Positions 15,269-23,904 of a stretch of DNA of 34,407 nucleotides are shown here, piece by piece. The stretch spans positions 1 through 34,407 of the forward strand of contig JAENWJ010000014.1 of assembly GCA_016649995.1 (NCBI GenBank). The letters run 5' to 3'. Every line of letters starts with the position of its first letter. The stretch's first letter is position 1. Origin of the DNA: Peptostreptococcaceae bacterium. GTDB taxonomy: Bacteria; Bacillota; Clostridia; Peptostreptococcales; BM714. A program made the translations under genes and the position numbers. The notes beneath the pieces were generated by a model that searched no databases, had not been told where the DNA came from, and saw only the letters and a list, made by a program, of their open reading frames with translations.

Positions 15269-16447
15269 ATGAAAAACAGAAACGGATATTTCGGAAATTA
15301 CGGAGGCGCCATTGTCCCCGAGCCCCTGGAAGCAGTCCTAAAGGAACTCGAAGACTCTTTCTTCACATACGTAGACGATCCGGACTTTCAGGAAGAACTT
15401 GCATACTACCAAAAGGAATACATAGGCCGGGAAAACCCCCTGTACTATGCTGAAAACCTAACCCAAAAAGCAGGCGGAGCAAAAATATATTTAAAGCGCG
15501 AGGACCTGAACCACACGGGCGCACACAAAATAAACAATGCAATCGGACAGGCCCTTCTTGCCAAACGAATGGGCAAAAAAAGAATCATAGCCGAAACAGG
15601 CGCAGGACAACATGGCGTCGCTGCTGCTACAGTCTGCGCTCTTTTCGGAATGGACTGCATAATATACATGGGCGAAAAAGACATCAAGCGCCAATCACTT
15701 AATGTCTATCGCATGAAGCTCCTGGGCGCAAAAGTCGTTCCGGTCACTGACGGCGACGGCACACTAAAAGAGGCAGTAGATGCGGCCCTAAATGATTTTG
15801 TAGAAAATGCCGACACAACCTTCTACCTTCTTGGTTCTGCAGTCGGCCCCCATCCCTATCCTGTAATGGTTAGGGAGTTCCAGAGCATTATAGGGAAAGA
15901 GGCGCGAAGACAAATAATCGAAAAGGAAAACCGTTTGCCTGACTATATAGTCGCCTGCGTTGGAGGAGGAAGCAATGCAATAGGACTCTTCAGCCCATTC
16001 CATGATGACGCTTCAGTTAAAATGGTGGGCGTTGAACCTGCCGGAAAGGGTCTCGACACTCCCGATCATGCCGCCACACTTACAAAGGGCATACCCGGTC
16101 TGATACACGGATTCAAATGCTACAACCTGCAGGACGAATACGGCGTACCCCTTCCAGTTCATTCAATAGCCGCCGGACTTGATTATCCAGGCGTAGGCCC
16201 GGAACACAGCTTCTACAAAGATTCCGGCAGGGCTAAATACGAATCGGCAACAGACGCCGAAGCTCTTGAAGCCTTTGCCATATTGTCTCAGACAGAGGGC
16301 ATCATACCCGCCCTTGAAAGCTCACACGCCGTAGCATACACCATAAAGCTCGCGAAAAGCCTTCCCTCGGACAATATCATCATAATGAACCTTTCCGGCA
16401 GGGGAGACAAAGACGTCAACCAAATAATGGCACTCCTTGATGCATAA
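15269..16447 (+). CDS. trpB: Tryptophan synthase beta chain (solo)
   Basis: A 392-residue TrpB that condenses indole and L-serine to L-tryptophan using PLP. Cofactor lysine K87 is in HTGAHKINN and catalytic E109 in [11 protein letters not shown], at the same numbers as in the Salmonella enzyme. GGGSNAIG (232-239) holds the PLP phosphate, and SGRGDKD lies near the C-terminus. The size and motifs are those of TrpB1, the type that normally pairs with TrpA. No trpA or other trp gene lies next to it: a terminator-like hairpin follows and then a convergent helicase gene. With the Trp T-box this suggests indole salvage or a dispersed pathway. Confidence 0.95.
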   Translation: MKNRNGYFGNYGGAIVPEPLEAVLKELEDSFFTYVDDPDFQEELAYYQKEYIGRENPLYYAENLTQKAGGAKIYLKREDLNHTGAHKINNAIGQALLAKRMGKKRIIAETGAGQHGVAAATVCALFGMDCIIYMGEKDIKRQSLNVYRMKLLGAKVVPVTDGDGTLKEAVDAALNDFVENADTTFYLLGSAVGPHPYPVMVREFQSIIGKEARRQIIEKENRLPDYIVACVGGGSNAIGLFSPFHDDASVKMVGVEPAGKGLDTPDHAATLTKGIPGLIHGFKCYNLQDEYGVPLPVHSIAAGLDYPGVGPEHSFYKDSGRAKYESATDAEALEAFAILSQTEGIIPALESSHAVAYTIKLAKSLPSDNIIIMNLSGRGDKDVNQIMALLDA

Positions 16448-16458
16448 TTTTTAAATAG

Positions 16459-16490
16459 GAAAGAGGCTCCGGTAGTTCCGGGCCTCTTTC
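16459..16490 (+). terminator. Terminator-like hairpin after trpB
   Basis: GAAAGAGGC (16459-16467) pairs with GCCTCTTTC (16482-16490). The following sequence is only moderately T-rich, so strength is uncertain; it could also serve the convergent helicase gene. Confidence 0.65.
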
Positions 16491-16601
16491 AATTTGTACC
16501 AATTTCATTAAATGTCATTGACCTGACTACTTACACATTTCACAACGCCTTAAATATCCATGCGCATTGTGTTCTTGTTAGTAATTGGTTTAAACACGCG
16601 C

Positions 16602-18848
16602 TTATTCCTCTTCAAGCTGAATAAGTCTATTTTGCAATACGATGCTGATTCTGAAAGCCTTAGTTTTACCGTCAATTCTTATGGAAACCTTGTCTTTCAA
16701 ATTGTCTACTTTCTTAATTATGCCCGGACCGAACTTATTCACCAAAACTCTCTTTCCCGTTTTCAATTCATCCCTTGCTGCAACAAACTTCATTCCGGGC
16801 TCCGGCACTCGTTTCAGAGCCGACCTCTTGTATAACTCATCTAAATCATTCGCTTCAGCCTTGGCATTTCCATAAAATGCTCCGGCAGATTTTACAATAG
16901 ATATTCTTTCTGTCTCAGGATGATGTTTCTCTGCATTGCTTATTTTAATAGCTTTTTTCTTTTTTTTTGGCAATGCGATTCCTGTTTCAATAAGAAACTC
17001 AGACGGAGCAGCATCATTTTCACCATAAAAATTTCTTGGCGACAAAAGGCACAACCTGCTCTTTGCCCTCGTTCCTGCCACATAGAAGAGGCATCGCTCC
17101 TCTTCCAAGGATCCCCCCGAAAGTCCGCTTCCATTTGTCGCCGCATGGAATGGGAACTCGTCTTCCACTAGGTCTATTACATAGACACTGTCAAACTCAA
17201 GCCCCTTAACTGAATGCACGGCGGACAGGCTAACACTGGCACTTTCATCCATATTTGCAATGGCTGTCCAAAAGTTTCTGAGACGATTGCAATACTGAAT
17301 CGGCGTTTCATTCCCTACAATCATATCCTTCATTATGTTGAACATGGCCTTACTAGAGTTTTTACTATAGCCGTATGCATCGCCTGCATCATCGAGATAA
17401 TCCGCATAGCCCCAGCCATCCTCTAATTCCTCAAATAAATTTCGAACCGGCATGTGTTTTAATCGCCTAATTTCCTGCAATCTTTTATTGAATCTTTCTA
17501 TGTTTTGCTTTCCAGAAACCGAATTTCGTATGTTTGACTCTGTTAAACCTCCGTTTTGAACAAGGCTTTCCATGCTCCCCTTGTTTATAAAAAGCCCCAT
17601 CTTATGATAAATCTGCCTAAAAGATTTTATATCCAAGGGATTGTCTACAAGCTTGCAAAAGGATGTTACATCCTTGAAAACACTTTTCAAGAAGAATTCG
17701 TTTATACGGCTTTTTTCTATATTAAAGGGTATATTGCTCATCCAAAGCTCATGAGCCATCAAAAATCCAGAGCGGTTACGGCGATAAATCACAGCTGCTG
17801 TTTCACCATCATTGAGCGAATCCAACTCTTTTGCTATTAGTCTGTTTTGCTCAAGCACGGATTCCGGAATTTCTATTCTTACGGGTTCCCCTTCTTCGTT
17901 GTCTGTTGTCATGGTCTTTTCGTATCTATTCTCGTTTATGCTAATAACCTTATTCATCGCGCGCACTATATGTTTCGTCGAGCGATAATTCTTCTCAAGC
18001 CTCGTTATAGCCGCCCCCGTGTGGCGTCTCCCGAATTCAAGCATGTAGCCCGGAGCGGCTCCTCTCCAGCCGTAGATGCTCTGATCCTCGTCCCCGCACA
18101 TCAGCAGATTCTCCGACCGGCTTGCGAGCAGGCTGAATATCTCATGCTGCAGCTTTGAGGTATCCTGCGCCTCATCTATCTGATAGTAGTCATAGGCATC
18201 CTGATAAAACCTCAGGCACTCCGGACTATCCTTAAGTAGCTTATGGGCCATTTGAAGCATGTCGTCAAAATCAATAAGACTGTTTTCAATCTTCAAATTC
18301 TCGTAGCATTCGAGTACTTTATCGAAGCTCTCAATCTGCTTGTTGAGTCCCAAAATTTCTTCATTATCAAGCATTGAGTTTTTAGTGTATCCAATCAATA
18401 CTGCTGTTTCTTTGACTTTTTCGGAGTCTGCATATTTATTAATTGCTTTGAATGCGGATCCAACCAGTTTTTCCTGTGAAGGAAACCCCCGGGTTCCCAT
18501 GATACTTACCGACCTCAACCTCTCACCGTCAAACCTGTTTATACATCTGTTTGCAAAGCTATGAATTGTTGAAAACTCCGGTTCGCGTTGACTGCGTGAA
18601 AATATTGTAGAATAACGATTCTTCATATCAATGGCAGAAGCTCTGCTGAAGGTAACCGAAAGAATCCTTCGCGGGTCTACCCCGTGTTTCTCAACAAGAA
18701 ATCCGGTGCGGCACATCATTGTTGTCGTCTTCCCCGAACCGGGAACCGCTATGGCAAGTATTGGCCCGTCTTTATGGCTTGCCACTTTCCTCTGGCCATC
18801 ATTCAATATTATGTTGTTCTTTTCCTTCAATATCTTAAAAAAATCCAT
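16602..18848 (-). CDS. UvrD/PcrA-like superfamily 1A DNA helicase
   Basis: A 748-residue 3'-5' DNA helicase. Motifs in order: Walker A VPGSGKT (35-41), Ia in TFSRASAIDM, motif II DEAQD (225-229), motif III GDEDQSIYGWRGA (252-264), motif IV NYRST, motif V VHSVKGLEFDSVYV, motif VI EEERCLFYVAGTRAK. The C-terminus has the KFGPGIIKKV Tudor-like segment seen at the end of PcrA/UvrD. Motif VI reads YVAGTRA where the family usually has YVALTRA. An upstream in-frame ATG (18872) lacks a ribosome binding site; AAGGGGAAACAG precedes the ATG at 18848. It is smaller and more divergent than housekeeping PcrA, so likely a second UvrD-family helicase for repair or stalled-fork processing. Confidence 0.87.
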   Translation of the reverse strand: MDFFKILKEKNNIILNDGQRKVASHKDGPILAIAVPGSGKTTTMMCRTGFLVEKHGVDPRRILSVTFSRASAIDMKNRYSTIFSRSQREPEFSTIHSFANRCINRFDGERLRSVSIMGTRGFPSQEKLVGSAFKAINKYADSEKVKETAVLIGYTKNSMLDNEEILGLNKQIESFDKVLECYENLKIENSLIDFDDMLQMAHKLLKDSPECLRFYQDAYDYYQIDEAQDTSKLQHEIFSLLASRSENLLMCGDEDQSIYGWRGAAPGYMLEFGRRHTGAAITRLEKNYRSTKHIVRAMNKVISINENRYEKTMTTDNEEGEPVRIEIPESVLEQNRLIAKELDSLNDGETAAVIYRRNRSGFLMAHELWMSNIPFNIEKSRINEFFLKSVFKDVTSFCKLVDNPLDIKSFRQIYHKMGLFINKGSMESLVQNGGLTESNIRNSVSGKQNIERFNKRLQEIRRLKHMPVRNLFEELEDGWGYADYLDDAGDAYGYSKNSSKAMFNIMKDMIVGNETPIQYCNRLRNFWTAIANMDESASVSLSAVHSVKGLEFDSVYVIDLVEDEFPFHAATNGSGLSGGSLEEERCLFYVAGTRAKSRLCLLSPRNFYGENDAAPSEFLIETGIALPKKKKKAIKISNAEKHHPETERISIVKSAGAFYGNAKAEANDLDELYKRSALKRVPEPGMKFVAARDELKTGKRVLVNKFGPGIIKKVDNLKDKVSIRIDGKTKAFRISIVLQNRLIQLEEE

Positions 18849-18963
18849 CTGTTTCCCCTTCTGTTTGCTCATCTGTTTTTATCATAAACAAATGGAGTAC
18901 ACAACGCAACCATGTAGTATTATACTTTATATTTAAACACCCTTGTCCTTTGCAATGAATTGT

Positions 18964-18992
18964 TTGACAGAACAATGCTTAGGATATATATT
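18964..18992 (+). promoter_or_regulatory. Promoter of the GNAT gene
   Basis: TTGACA (18964-18969), 17 bases, TATATT (18987-18992). The predicted leader to the ATG at 19066 is about 65 bases and contains GGGAGGTGG as ribosome binding site. Confidence 0.75.
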
Positions 18993-19065
18993 TTTATTAA
19001 GGGCTCTTATATGTATTTAACAGACTCTTTTAAAAGATAATTGACTGCCCGGGAGGTGGATTCAT

Positions 19066-19581
19066 ATGCTTATTAGGCCAATAAAGGATAGTGATGTTCC
19101 TGCTATTGCAGACATATACAACGAAAATTGGAAAATTACATATCGAAACTTATTGCCTGATTCCTTTTTAAATGGAATGACGCATGAACATTCAAGAGAT
19201 AAATGGCTGAAATATTTACATACAATCTCCCATGGGGGTTTTGTTGCATTAGATGAAAAAAATCAAGTTATCGGTTTCTCGGCATATAAGCCATATACCG
19301 ATTTAGAAAACTGTATCCTGCTTGATTCCCTTCACATAAAAAAGTCCGCGCAAGGCAAAGGAATCGGCAAGGCGCTTGTTCTTAAAATCGGCGAATATGC
19401 ATGCAAAAGCGAATATAAAAAAATGGCCATTTGCATTGTTAAAGGAAATGACCGTGCTGAAAGAATATACACCCATTTAGGCGCGAGATTCTATAAGGAT
19501 TTCATCGATAGCTTTGAAGGAACACCCTCCAACTCAACACTCCTTGTTTGGGATGACCTTAGCATCTTCAAAAGCATATAA
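19066..19581 (+). CDS. GNAT-family N-acetyltransferase
   Basis: A 171-residue GNAT protein. The start IRPIKDSDVPAIADIYN is typical of the RimI/phosphinothricin acetyltransferase-like branch. The acetyl-CoA pyrophosphate loop QGKGIGK is at 96-102 after the beta-4 strand LLDSLHIKK, and NDRAERIYTHLGAR forms the following helix and motif B. The acceptor substrate is unknown; small molecules or protein N-termini are both possible. It stands alone on the plus strand with its own promoter, and a REP-like palindrome begins ten bases after its stop. Confidence 0.85.
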   Translation: MLIRPIKDSDVPAIADIYNENWKITYRNLLPDSFLNGMTHEHSRDKWLKYLHTISHGGFVALDEKNQVIGFSAYKPYTDLENCILLDSLHIKKSAQGKGIGKALVLKIGEYACKSEYKKMAICIVKGNDRAERIYTHLGARFYKDFIDSFEGTPSNSTLLVWDDLSIFKSI

Positions 19582-19590
19582 AAATAATAA

Positions 19591-19628
19591 AATCAACAAA
19601 ATGGGGACGGGGGCTATATCGTTGATTT
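19591..19628 (+). repeat. REP-like palindromic repeat, copy 1
   Basis: A 38-base element with arms AATCAAC and TCGTTGATT around a core ATGGGGACGGGGGC. From 19599 to 19628 it is identical, base for base, to the reverse complement of 21707-21736. Confidence 0.85.
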
Positions 19629-19639
19629 ATATCTATATA

Positions 19640-20023
19640 TTATTTTTTTGTATATTTATCTAGTCCATTCATCCATCTATTAGTTCTGTCCGGAATCAGC
19701 TCTACTTTTTCCATTAATTCCTCAACATCTTTTTTCAGCATCAATTCCTTGTCTACTATGCAAATTTGTCTGTCTCCATTTTTCTCAATAAATCCGTCCT
19801 TGCTTCTATAAAATTCTTCTTCATATCTAATAAAAGTTTCATCAATCCCAGCACCTTCAATATACTTTTCCACAATCTGTTTGCCGGCACTTAAGGCCGT
19901 TGTATATGCAACAACCTCTCCCGCAGCGTTATACGCTACCGCATAGCTATTACCCTTTGTGAAAAATTCAAATCCTTTTCCTATATTCCCATTATTACTA
20001 AACAAAGCATCTAAAATCCCCAT
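19640..20023 (-). CDS. Small protein of unknown function, downstream partner of rmuC
   Basis: A 127-residue soluble protein with no family that I recognise. It starts MGILDALFSNNGN, contains a stretch that looks like two or three beta strands (SYAVAYNAAGEVVAYTTAL), then a mixed acidic/basic helical C-terminal half ending NGLDKYTKK. No cysteine cluster, signal peptide or membrane helix is visible. GGAGG lies well placed before the ATG. It begins 27 bases after the rmuC stop on the same strand and is probably cotranscribed. Both genes lie between two inverted copies of a REP-like repeat. Confidence 0.7.
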   Translation of the reverse strand: MGILDALFSNNGNIGKGFEFFTKGNSYAVAYNAAGEVVAYTTALSAGKQIVEKYIEGAGIDETFIRYEEEFYRSKDGFIEKNGDRQICIVDKELMLKKDVEELMEKVELIPDRTNRWMNGLDKYTKK

Positions 20024-20050
20024 AATATTAATCCTCCATATATTTGCAAA

Positions 20051-21604
20051 TCATTCAGCGCTTTCCGCAACGCGAAGTGGCCGCTCTCTGTTTTCAGAAT
20101 AATTGACCAGCCCCTCCGGTAATTCTTTTTTTGTCTTTAGTCCCAATTCTTTAAGCTTCGTAGTTTGACGCACCAGATTGTCATTGCCCGTATACAATTG
20201 CTTGTAAGCATCTTGATATCTATCCTGCGCCTTGTCTATAGATTTACCCACCAATTCCAAGTTGTCCACAAAGCCCACAAATTTGTCGTAAAGCTTTGCT
20301 CCTCGATCCGCAATCTCTAGCGCGTTCCTATTCTGATACTCGCGTTTCCAAAGATCGACTATTATTTTCAGCGTGGTAATCAGGTTTGTTGGATTAATGA
20401 GCAGTATTCTCTTGTCATAGGCAAAATTCCACAATTCGGGATCCCCTTCCAAAGCGGCTATGTAGGCCGGCTCACTTGGAACAAACATCATTACAAAGTC
20501 CAGGGATTTGTCATAGTCGTCGTATCCCTTTGTGCTTAGTGAAACTATATGGTTTCTTATAGCCCTAACATGGGCATCAAGTTCTAGCTTCTGGACATCG
20601 GCATCCTCAGCAGTATTGTAGCGTGTATACGCATTCAGCGAAACCTTCGAATCGATGATAACATTCCTGCTATCGGGGTATTTAATTACAGCATCAGGGC
20701 GCATTTTCTTTCCTTCAGAATCGGACTTGAGAGCATTGCCTTTTTCATCCTTCAGTTCCATTTCCATAAAATATTGCTCGTTTTTACGAAGACCTGAGCG
20801 CTCCAGTATACTTTCCAGAATCATCTCGCCCCAGCATCCCTGGGTTTTCGCTTCACCCTTTAGCGCCCTCGTCAAATTCCTGGCCTCTTCGCTTATCACT
20901 TGATTAAGCTTAGCCAGCTCCTTGACCTTTTCCCCCAAGGAAAACCTTTCCTTCGACTCGCTGCTGTATACATCATTCACCTGCTTCTTGAAGTCCTCTA
21001 TATTTTGACCCAATGGGTCAAGTATGGTCTTCATGTTTGTTTTATTCAGCTGGGTAAATTTTTCGGTTTTAGTTTCAAATATCTTGTTTGCAATATTCTC
21101 AAATTCCGCATTGAATTTATTGCCGATTTCTTCGATTTCAGCCTTTTGGGTTTCAAGTTTTTCTTTAAGCGCTTCGTTGTATGCCTCTGCAATAGCAAAA
21201 TCCCTATTGTTCTTTTGAAAATCTGTTTTCAGCGACTCCAAGTCTTCATTGCTTTTTACTATGTCTCTATTCTTTTCCTCTATTGTTTTACTTGCAGCGC
21301 TATAGTTTGCTCTGGCCATTGCCAATTCGCCGCTTATGGAAGCCGATTGTTTCTCCCTTTCCAAAAGATCCATTTTAAGCGACACAATTTCATTTTCCGT
21401 ATCTCTATCCCTTTTTTCAAATGCCTTCAGTCTTTCATCAGATGTAGCCTTATGTTTTTCGTAAGCAATTTCAATTTCGTTATAAGCCCTTTTAGCATCG
21501 TCCTTAGCACTTTGCACCTCAACCCTCGATTTTGCATTTGCTATAGATCTGCCAACCATAAATCCTATAAAGATGCCACTAATAAGACCAATTACTATTT
21601 CCAT
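20051..21604 (-). CDS. rmuC: RmuC-family DNA recombination protein
   Basis: A 517-residue RmuC protein. An N-terminal membrane helix (about 3-20, IVIGLISGIFIGFMVG) is followed by a long coiled coil (about 25-205) and the RmuC nuclease-like domain, with ALKGEAKTQGCWGEMILE, RPDAVIKYPDSRNVIIDSK, FVMMFVPSEPAYIAAL and LINPTNLITTLKII as conserved blocks. In Escherichia coli rmuC limits inversions at short inverted repeats. An upstream ATG (21652) is open, but AAAGGAG places the start at 21604. A small unknown gene follows. The pair is bracketed by two inverted repeat copies. Confidence 0.9.
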   Translation of the reverse strand: MEIVIGLISGIFIGFMVGRSIANAKSRVEVQSAKDDAKRAYNEIEIAYEKHKATSDERLKAFEKRDRDTENEIVSLKMDLLEREKQSASISGELAMARANYSAASKTIEEKNRDIVKSNEDLESLKTDFQKNNRDFAIAEAYNEALKEKLETQKAEIEEIGNKFNAEFENIANKIFETKTEKFTQLNKTNMKTILDPLGQNIEDFKKQVNDVYSSESKERFSLGEKVKELAKLNQVISEEARNLTRALKGEAKTQGCWGEMILESILERSGLRKNEQYFMEMELKDEKGNALKSDSEGKKMRPDAVIKYPDSRNVIIDSKVSLNAYTRYNTAEDADVQKLELDAHVRAIRNHIVSLSTKGYDDYDKSLDFVMMFVPSEPAYIAALEGDPELWNFAYDKRILLINPTNLITTLKIIVDLWKREYQNRNALEIADRGAKLYDKFVGFVDNLELVGKSIDKAQDRYQDAYKQLYTGNDNLVRQTTKLKELGLKTKKELPEGLVNYSENRERPLRVAESAE

Positions 21605-21706
21605 AATCCGATTCTCCTTTCCCTGTTTCAATACATCTTGTTTTATATTCAATCCTTATTTCTATCTTGATTTTACCATACTCAACAGGATAACCATCGG
21701 AATAAA

Positions 21707-21744
21707 AAATCAACGATATAGCCCCCGTCCCCATTTCGTTGAAT
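21707..21744 (-). repeat. REP-like palindromic repeat, copy 2 (inverted relative to copy 1)
   Basis: Arms AAATCAACGA and TCGTTGAAT around a core GCCCCCGTCCCCAT. This is the most complete palindrome of the family in the window and lies about 100 bases upstream of the rmuC start. Confidence 0.85.
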
Positions 21745-21794
21745 ACGGACTTTTGTAAAATAATCCAAGATATCCTTTCTATTTCACAATACCT

Positions 21795-21839
21795 TGCAAA
21801 AAAGAAGCAAGGAGTGCGGTTAAGTCACGCATCCCTTGC
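21795..21839 (-). terminator. Terminator of the vWA gene
   Basis: On the minus strand GCAAGG..TGCG pairs with CGCA..CCTTGC (21807-21839, 6 + 4 bp around a 2x2 internal loop) and is followed by TTCTTTTTT. It sits 47 bases after the vWA stop. Confidence 0.75.
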
Positions 21840-21886
21840 AAATACTCATCATTTAACTATCCCTCTTGTTTCAAACGATGCGTACA

Positions 21887-22537
21887 TTATTTTTCGCCCC
21901 GCTCGTTATAGTCGTCGTCTATGCGCTTTTTCCATTCTCTTGCCACGGTTCGATTGGAGCGAAGATTCTTAACGGCCTCTCCCACCACATCATAGTTGAG
22001 CGATGTCCCTATAGAGTCTGAGTTAAACCTGGCAGCTCTGTCCTCAGTAATTCCGAAGCGCCTTGCCTCGGCTACTGCGTCGATGTTGGCTCCAAGGAAT
22101 ATGAATTCCCAGCCATACTTCATTTTCTGGTTATCCACCATCTTCTTGATTATTTCGTAGGTGAATTCGCGGCTTGAATTTTCCATTCCATCGGTGGTAA
22201 TAACGAATATTACTTTCTCGGCTCTCTCGTCTTCGGATGTCTGCTTCTGCGCGTTTCCTATCTTGTTGATGGTTTTACCAATTGCATCAAGCAACGCCGT
22301 GCTTCCCCTAACGAAATACTCCTTGCTTGTAATGGGTTCTACCCCGCGAAGGTTGATTCTGTCGTGCAGAAGTTCGTAGCCGTCATCAAAGAGCACCGTT
22401 GTTACAAAAGCATCTCCCGGCTCTTTCTTCTGCTTTGCCATCATTGAATTGTAGCCCCCGATTGTGTCGCTTTCCAGCCCACTCATTGATCCGCTTCTAT
22501 CCAAGATGAAAACAAGTTCAGTTAAATCTTTTTTCAT
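21887..22537 (-). CDS. von Willebrand factor A domain protein
   Basis: A 216-residue protein that is almost entirely one vWA domain. The metal-ion-dependent adhesion site is complete: D13, S15 and S17 in DRSGSMSG, T80 in RGSTALLD and D116 in TTDGMEN. No signal peptide or membrane helix is present, so it is cytosolic. Such stand-alone vWA proteins are often found near tellurite-resistance, kinase/phosphatase or AAA ATPase genes, but none lies here. GGAGGG precedes the ATG and a terminator follows, so it is a single-gene unit. Partner and function are unknown. Confidence 0.85.
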   Translation of the reverse strand: MKKDLTELVFILDRSGSMSGLESDTIGGYNSMMAKQKKEPGDAFVTTVLFDDGYELLHDRINLRGVEPITSKEYFVRGSTALLDAIGKTINKIGNAQKQTSEDERAEKVIFVITTDGMENSSREFTYEIIKKMVDNQKMKYGWEFIFLGANIDAVAEARRFGITEDRAARFNSDSIGTSLNYDVVGEAVKNLRSNRTVAREWKKRIDDDYNERGEK

Positions 22538-22825
22538 GATGTCACCCTCCTTATGTTTTATGGTTTAAGGATAACACCTGCGTAAAATCAATTGGTCGCA
22601 TGGAAAGCGACAAATAAACTCAAAGGGTCTTTTGTACAAAGTAGAAGAGCGTTTCATTAATTTCAAAGATGTCGAAGTTTCCATCTTCTATGAAGTACTG
22701 AATTATAACATCAAACATACTGCTGCTTGAAAGTGCAAAACCGGCCCTAGTAATTATAATTATTTGTCCACACCCCCATTTTAACCATACAAAAATCACA
22801 TAAATTCCATTGATTTTAGACAACA
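22538..22825. other. Gene-poor stretch left of the peptide module; possible 3' remnant of a gene
   Basis: No gene is convincing. A minus-strand frame (22620-22826) has a protein-like C-terminal part (MFDVIIQYFIEDGNFDIFEI), followed on that strand by a small hairpin (GTCGC/GCGAC near 22594-22610). Its N-terminal part is read through the 21-bp repeat, so it may be the 3' tail of a gene cut by insertion. Confidence 0.25.
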
Positions 22826-22829
22826 AAAA
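22809..22829 (+). repeat. 21-bp direct repeat, left copy
   Basis: Begins ATTGATTTTAGACAAC and is identical over 21 bases to 27218-27238, in the same orientation, 4.4 kb apart. Both copies sit directly after a terminator T-tract when read on the minus strand. Confidence 0.85.
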
Positions 22830-22873
22830 TAGCGTAAGGAAATTAAATTATAATCACTCCCTTACGCTATTTT
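22826..22873 (-). terminator. Terminator of the DUF819/transglutaminase/dipeptidase operon
   Basis: AAAATAGCGTAAGG (22826-22839) and CCTTACGCTATTTT (22860-22873) form a perfect 14-bp stem with a 20-base loop, followed on the minus strand by T's. The flanking A and T runs make it usable in both directions. Confidence 0.85.
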
Positions 22874-22920
22874 ATCCATTAAATCTTATCAAACAATTCT
22901 ACTAGTACTATTAAAACAGA

Positions 22921-23889
22921 CTATCCTAAGTTTTTTTGTAAAAAATGCTCTGCGTTTTTATACATAATTCCTTCCGCCTGTCTTTGGGTTAACCCTTTAG
23001 ATAAGAAATACTTGTATAACCCAGCAACATCCGTTGGAGTGCTAAGGCACTCGGGTAGCACTGCACCATCAAAATCAGAACCTAAAGCTAAGTTCTTTTC
23101 TGCTCCTAATGCAAAGAAATGCTCTACATGACGATATAAATCATCTAAGTTTTTCACCTCACCATCATCCTTAATGAATTTAACAAAGTAATTCAAACCA
23201 ATAAGGCAATCTCGTCGAACCATCTCTCGAATCATATCATCAGTGAGATTACGCTTATGACTACATACCGTTCTAGCATTAGAATGGGTAGCCATAAATG
23301 GTTTTTTTGCAATTTTCAAAAGGTCATTAAAGCCAGAATCATTGAGGTGGGAGATATCCACAATAATTCCCTGTTTTTCGAGTTCAGGTACCATAGCCTT
23401 GCCAAAATCAGATAATCCATGATCAGTTGTATGCCCGGAACCCAACTCGTTTTCACCATTCCAGACCAAAGTGAGAGCTCTTACGCCTTCGTCCGCCACC
23501 ACTTTTGCCCGATTTAAATCACCTGCTAAGGCGGAGCCATTCTCAATGGAAAGAAATGCAGCTGTCTTTCCTGCCGCCCAAGCTATTTTCATATCAGAAG
23601 CAGTACGACAAGGCATAACCCGATCATTAAACTGCTTCATCTGACGGTAAAAACTATCACTATTAAACTCAAAATAATCAATGGCATCCTGTCCTCGCAC
23701 CTCATCTGGAATGAACACTGCGTAAAACTGTGCCCAGTGTACACCTTCTGGTATGGAAGTTAATGACAGCACCCTCTTTGGATCATCCAATGTGTCTGGA
23801 TTTCCAGTACTTGTATATTTCCAGTCGGTCAGTGTATCACAATGAAGGTCTACCAAAGCATAAGGTTTTATCAATTTATCTGTTTTCAT
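22921..23889 (-). CDS. Membrane-dipeptidase family (M19) zinc dipeptidase
   Basis: A 322-residue member of the renal dipeptidase family (peptidase M19), which hydrolyses dipeptides, including ones with a C-terminal D-amino acid. Metal ligands are visible: H16 and D18 in DLHCDTLTD, the bridging glutamate in FLSIENGSAL, the histidine in MATHSNART, and GSDFDG towards the C-terminus. No signal peptide is present, so it acts in the cytosol. AGGAG precedes the ATG. It is the last gene of the operon, starting 15 bases after the transglutaminase-like gene, and is followed by a strong terminator. It probably completes cleavage of a peptide substrate to amino acids. Confidence 0.9.
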   Translation of the reverse strand: MKTDKLIKPYALVDLHCDTLTDWKYTSTGNPDTLDDPKRVLSLTSIPEGVHWAQFYAVFIPDEVRGQDAIDYFEFNSDSFYRQMKQFNDRVMPCRTASDMKIAWAAGKTAAFLSIENGSALAGDLNRAKVVADEGVRALTLVWNGENELGSGHTTDHGLSDFGKAMVPELEKQGIIVDISHLNDSGFNDLLKIAKKPFMATHSNARTVCSHKRNLTDDMIREMVRRDCLIGLNYFVKFIKDDGEVKNLDDLYRHVEHFFALGAEKNLALGSDFDGAVLPECLSTPTDVAGLYKYFLSKGLTQRQAEGIMYKNAEHFLQKNLG

Positions 23890-23904
23890 TATATCTCTCC
23901 TAAC

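Noticed and set aside
22620-22826. 68-codon minus-strand ORF as an intact gene
   Set aside because: Its N-terminal half is read through the 21-bp repeat shared with 27218-27238 and through AT-rich spacer, and it lacks a ribosome binding site. Only the C-terminal part looks protein-like, so I treat it as a possible remnant at most.
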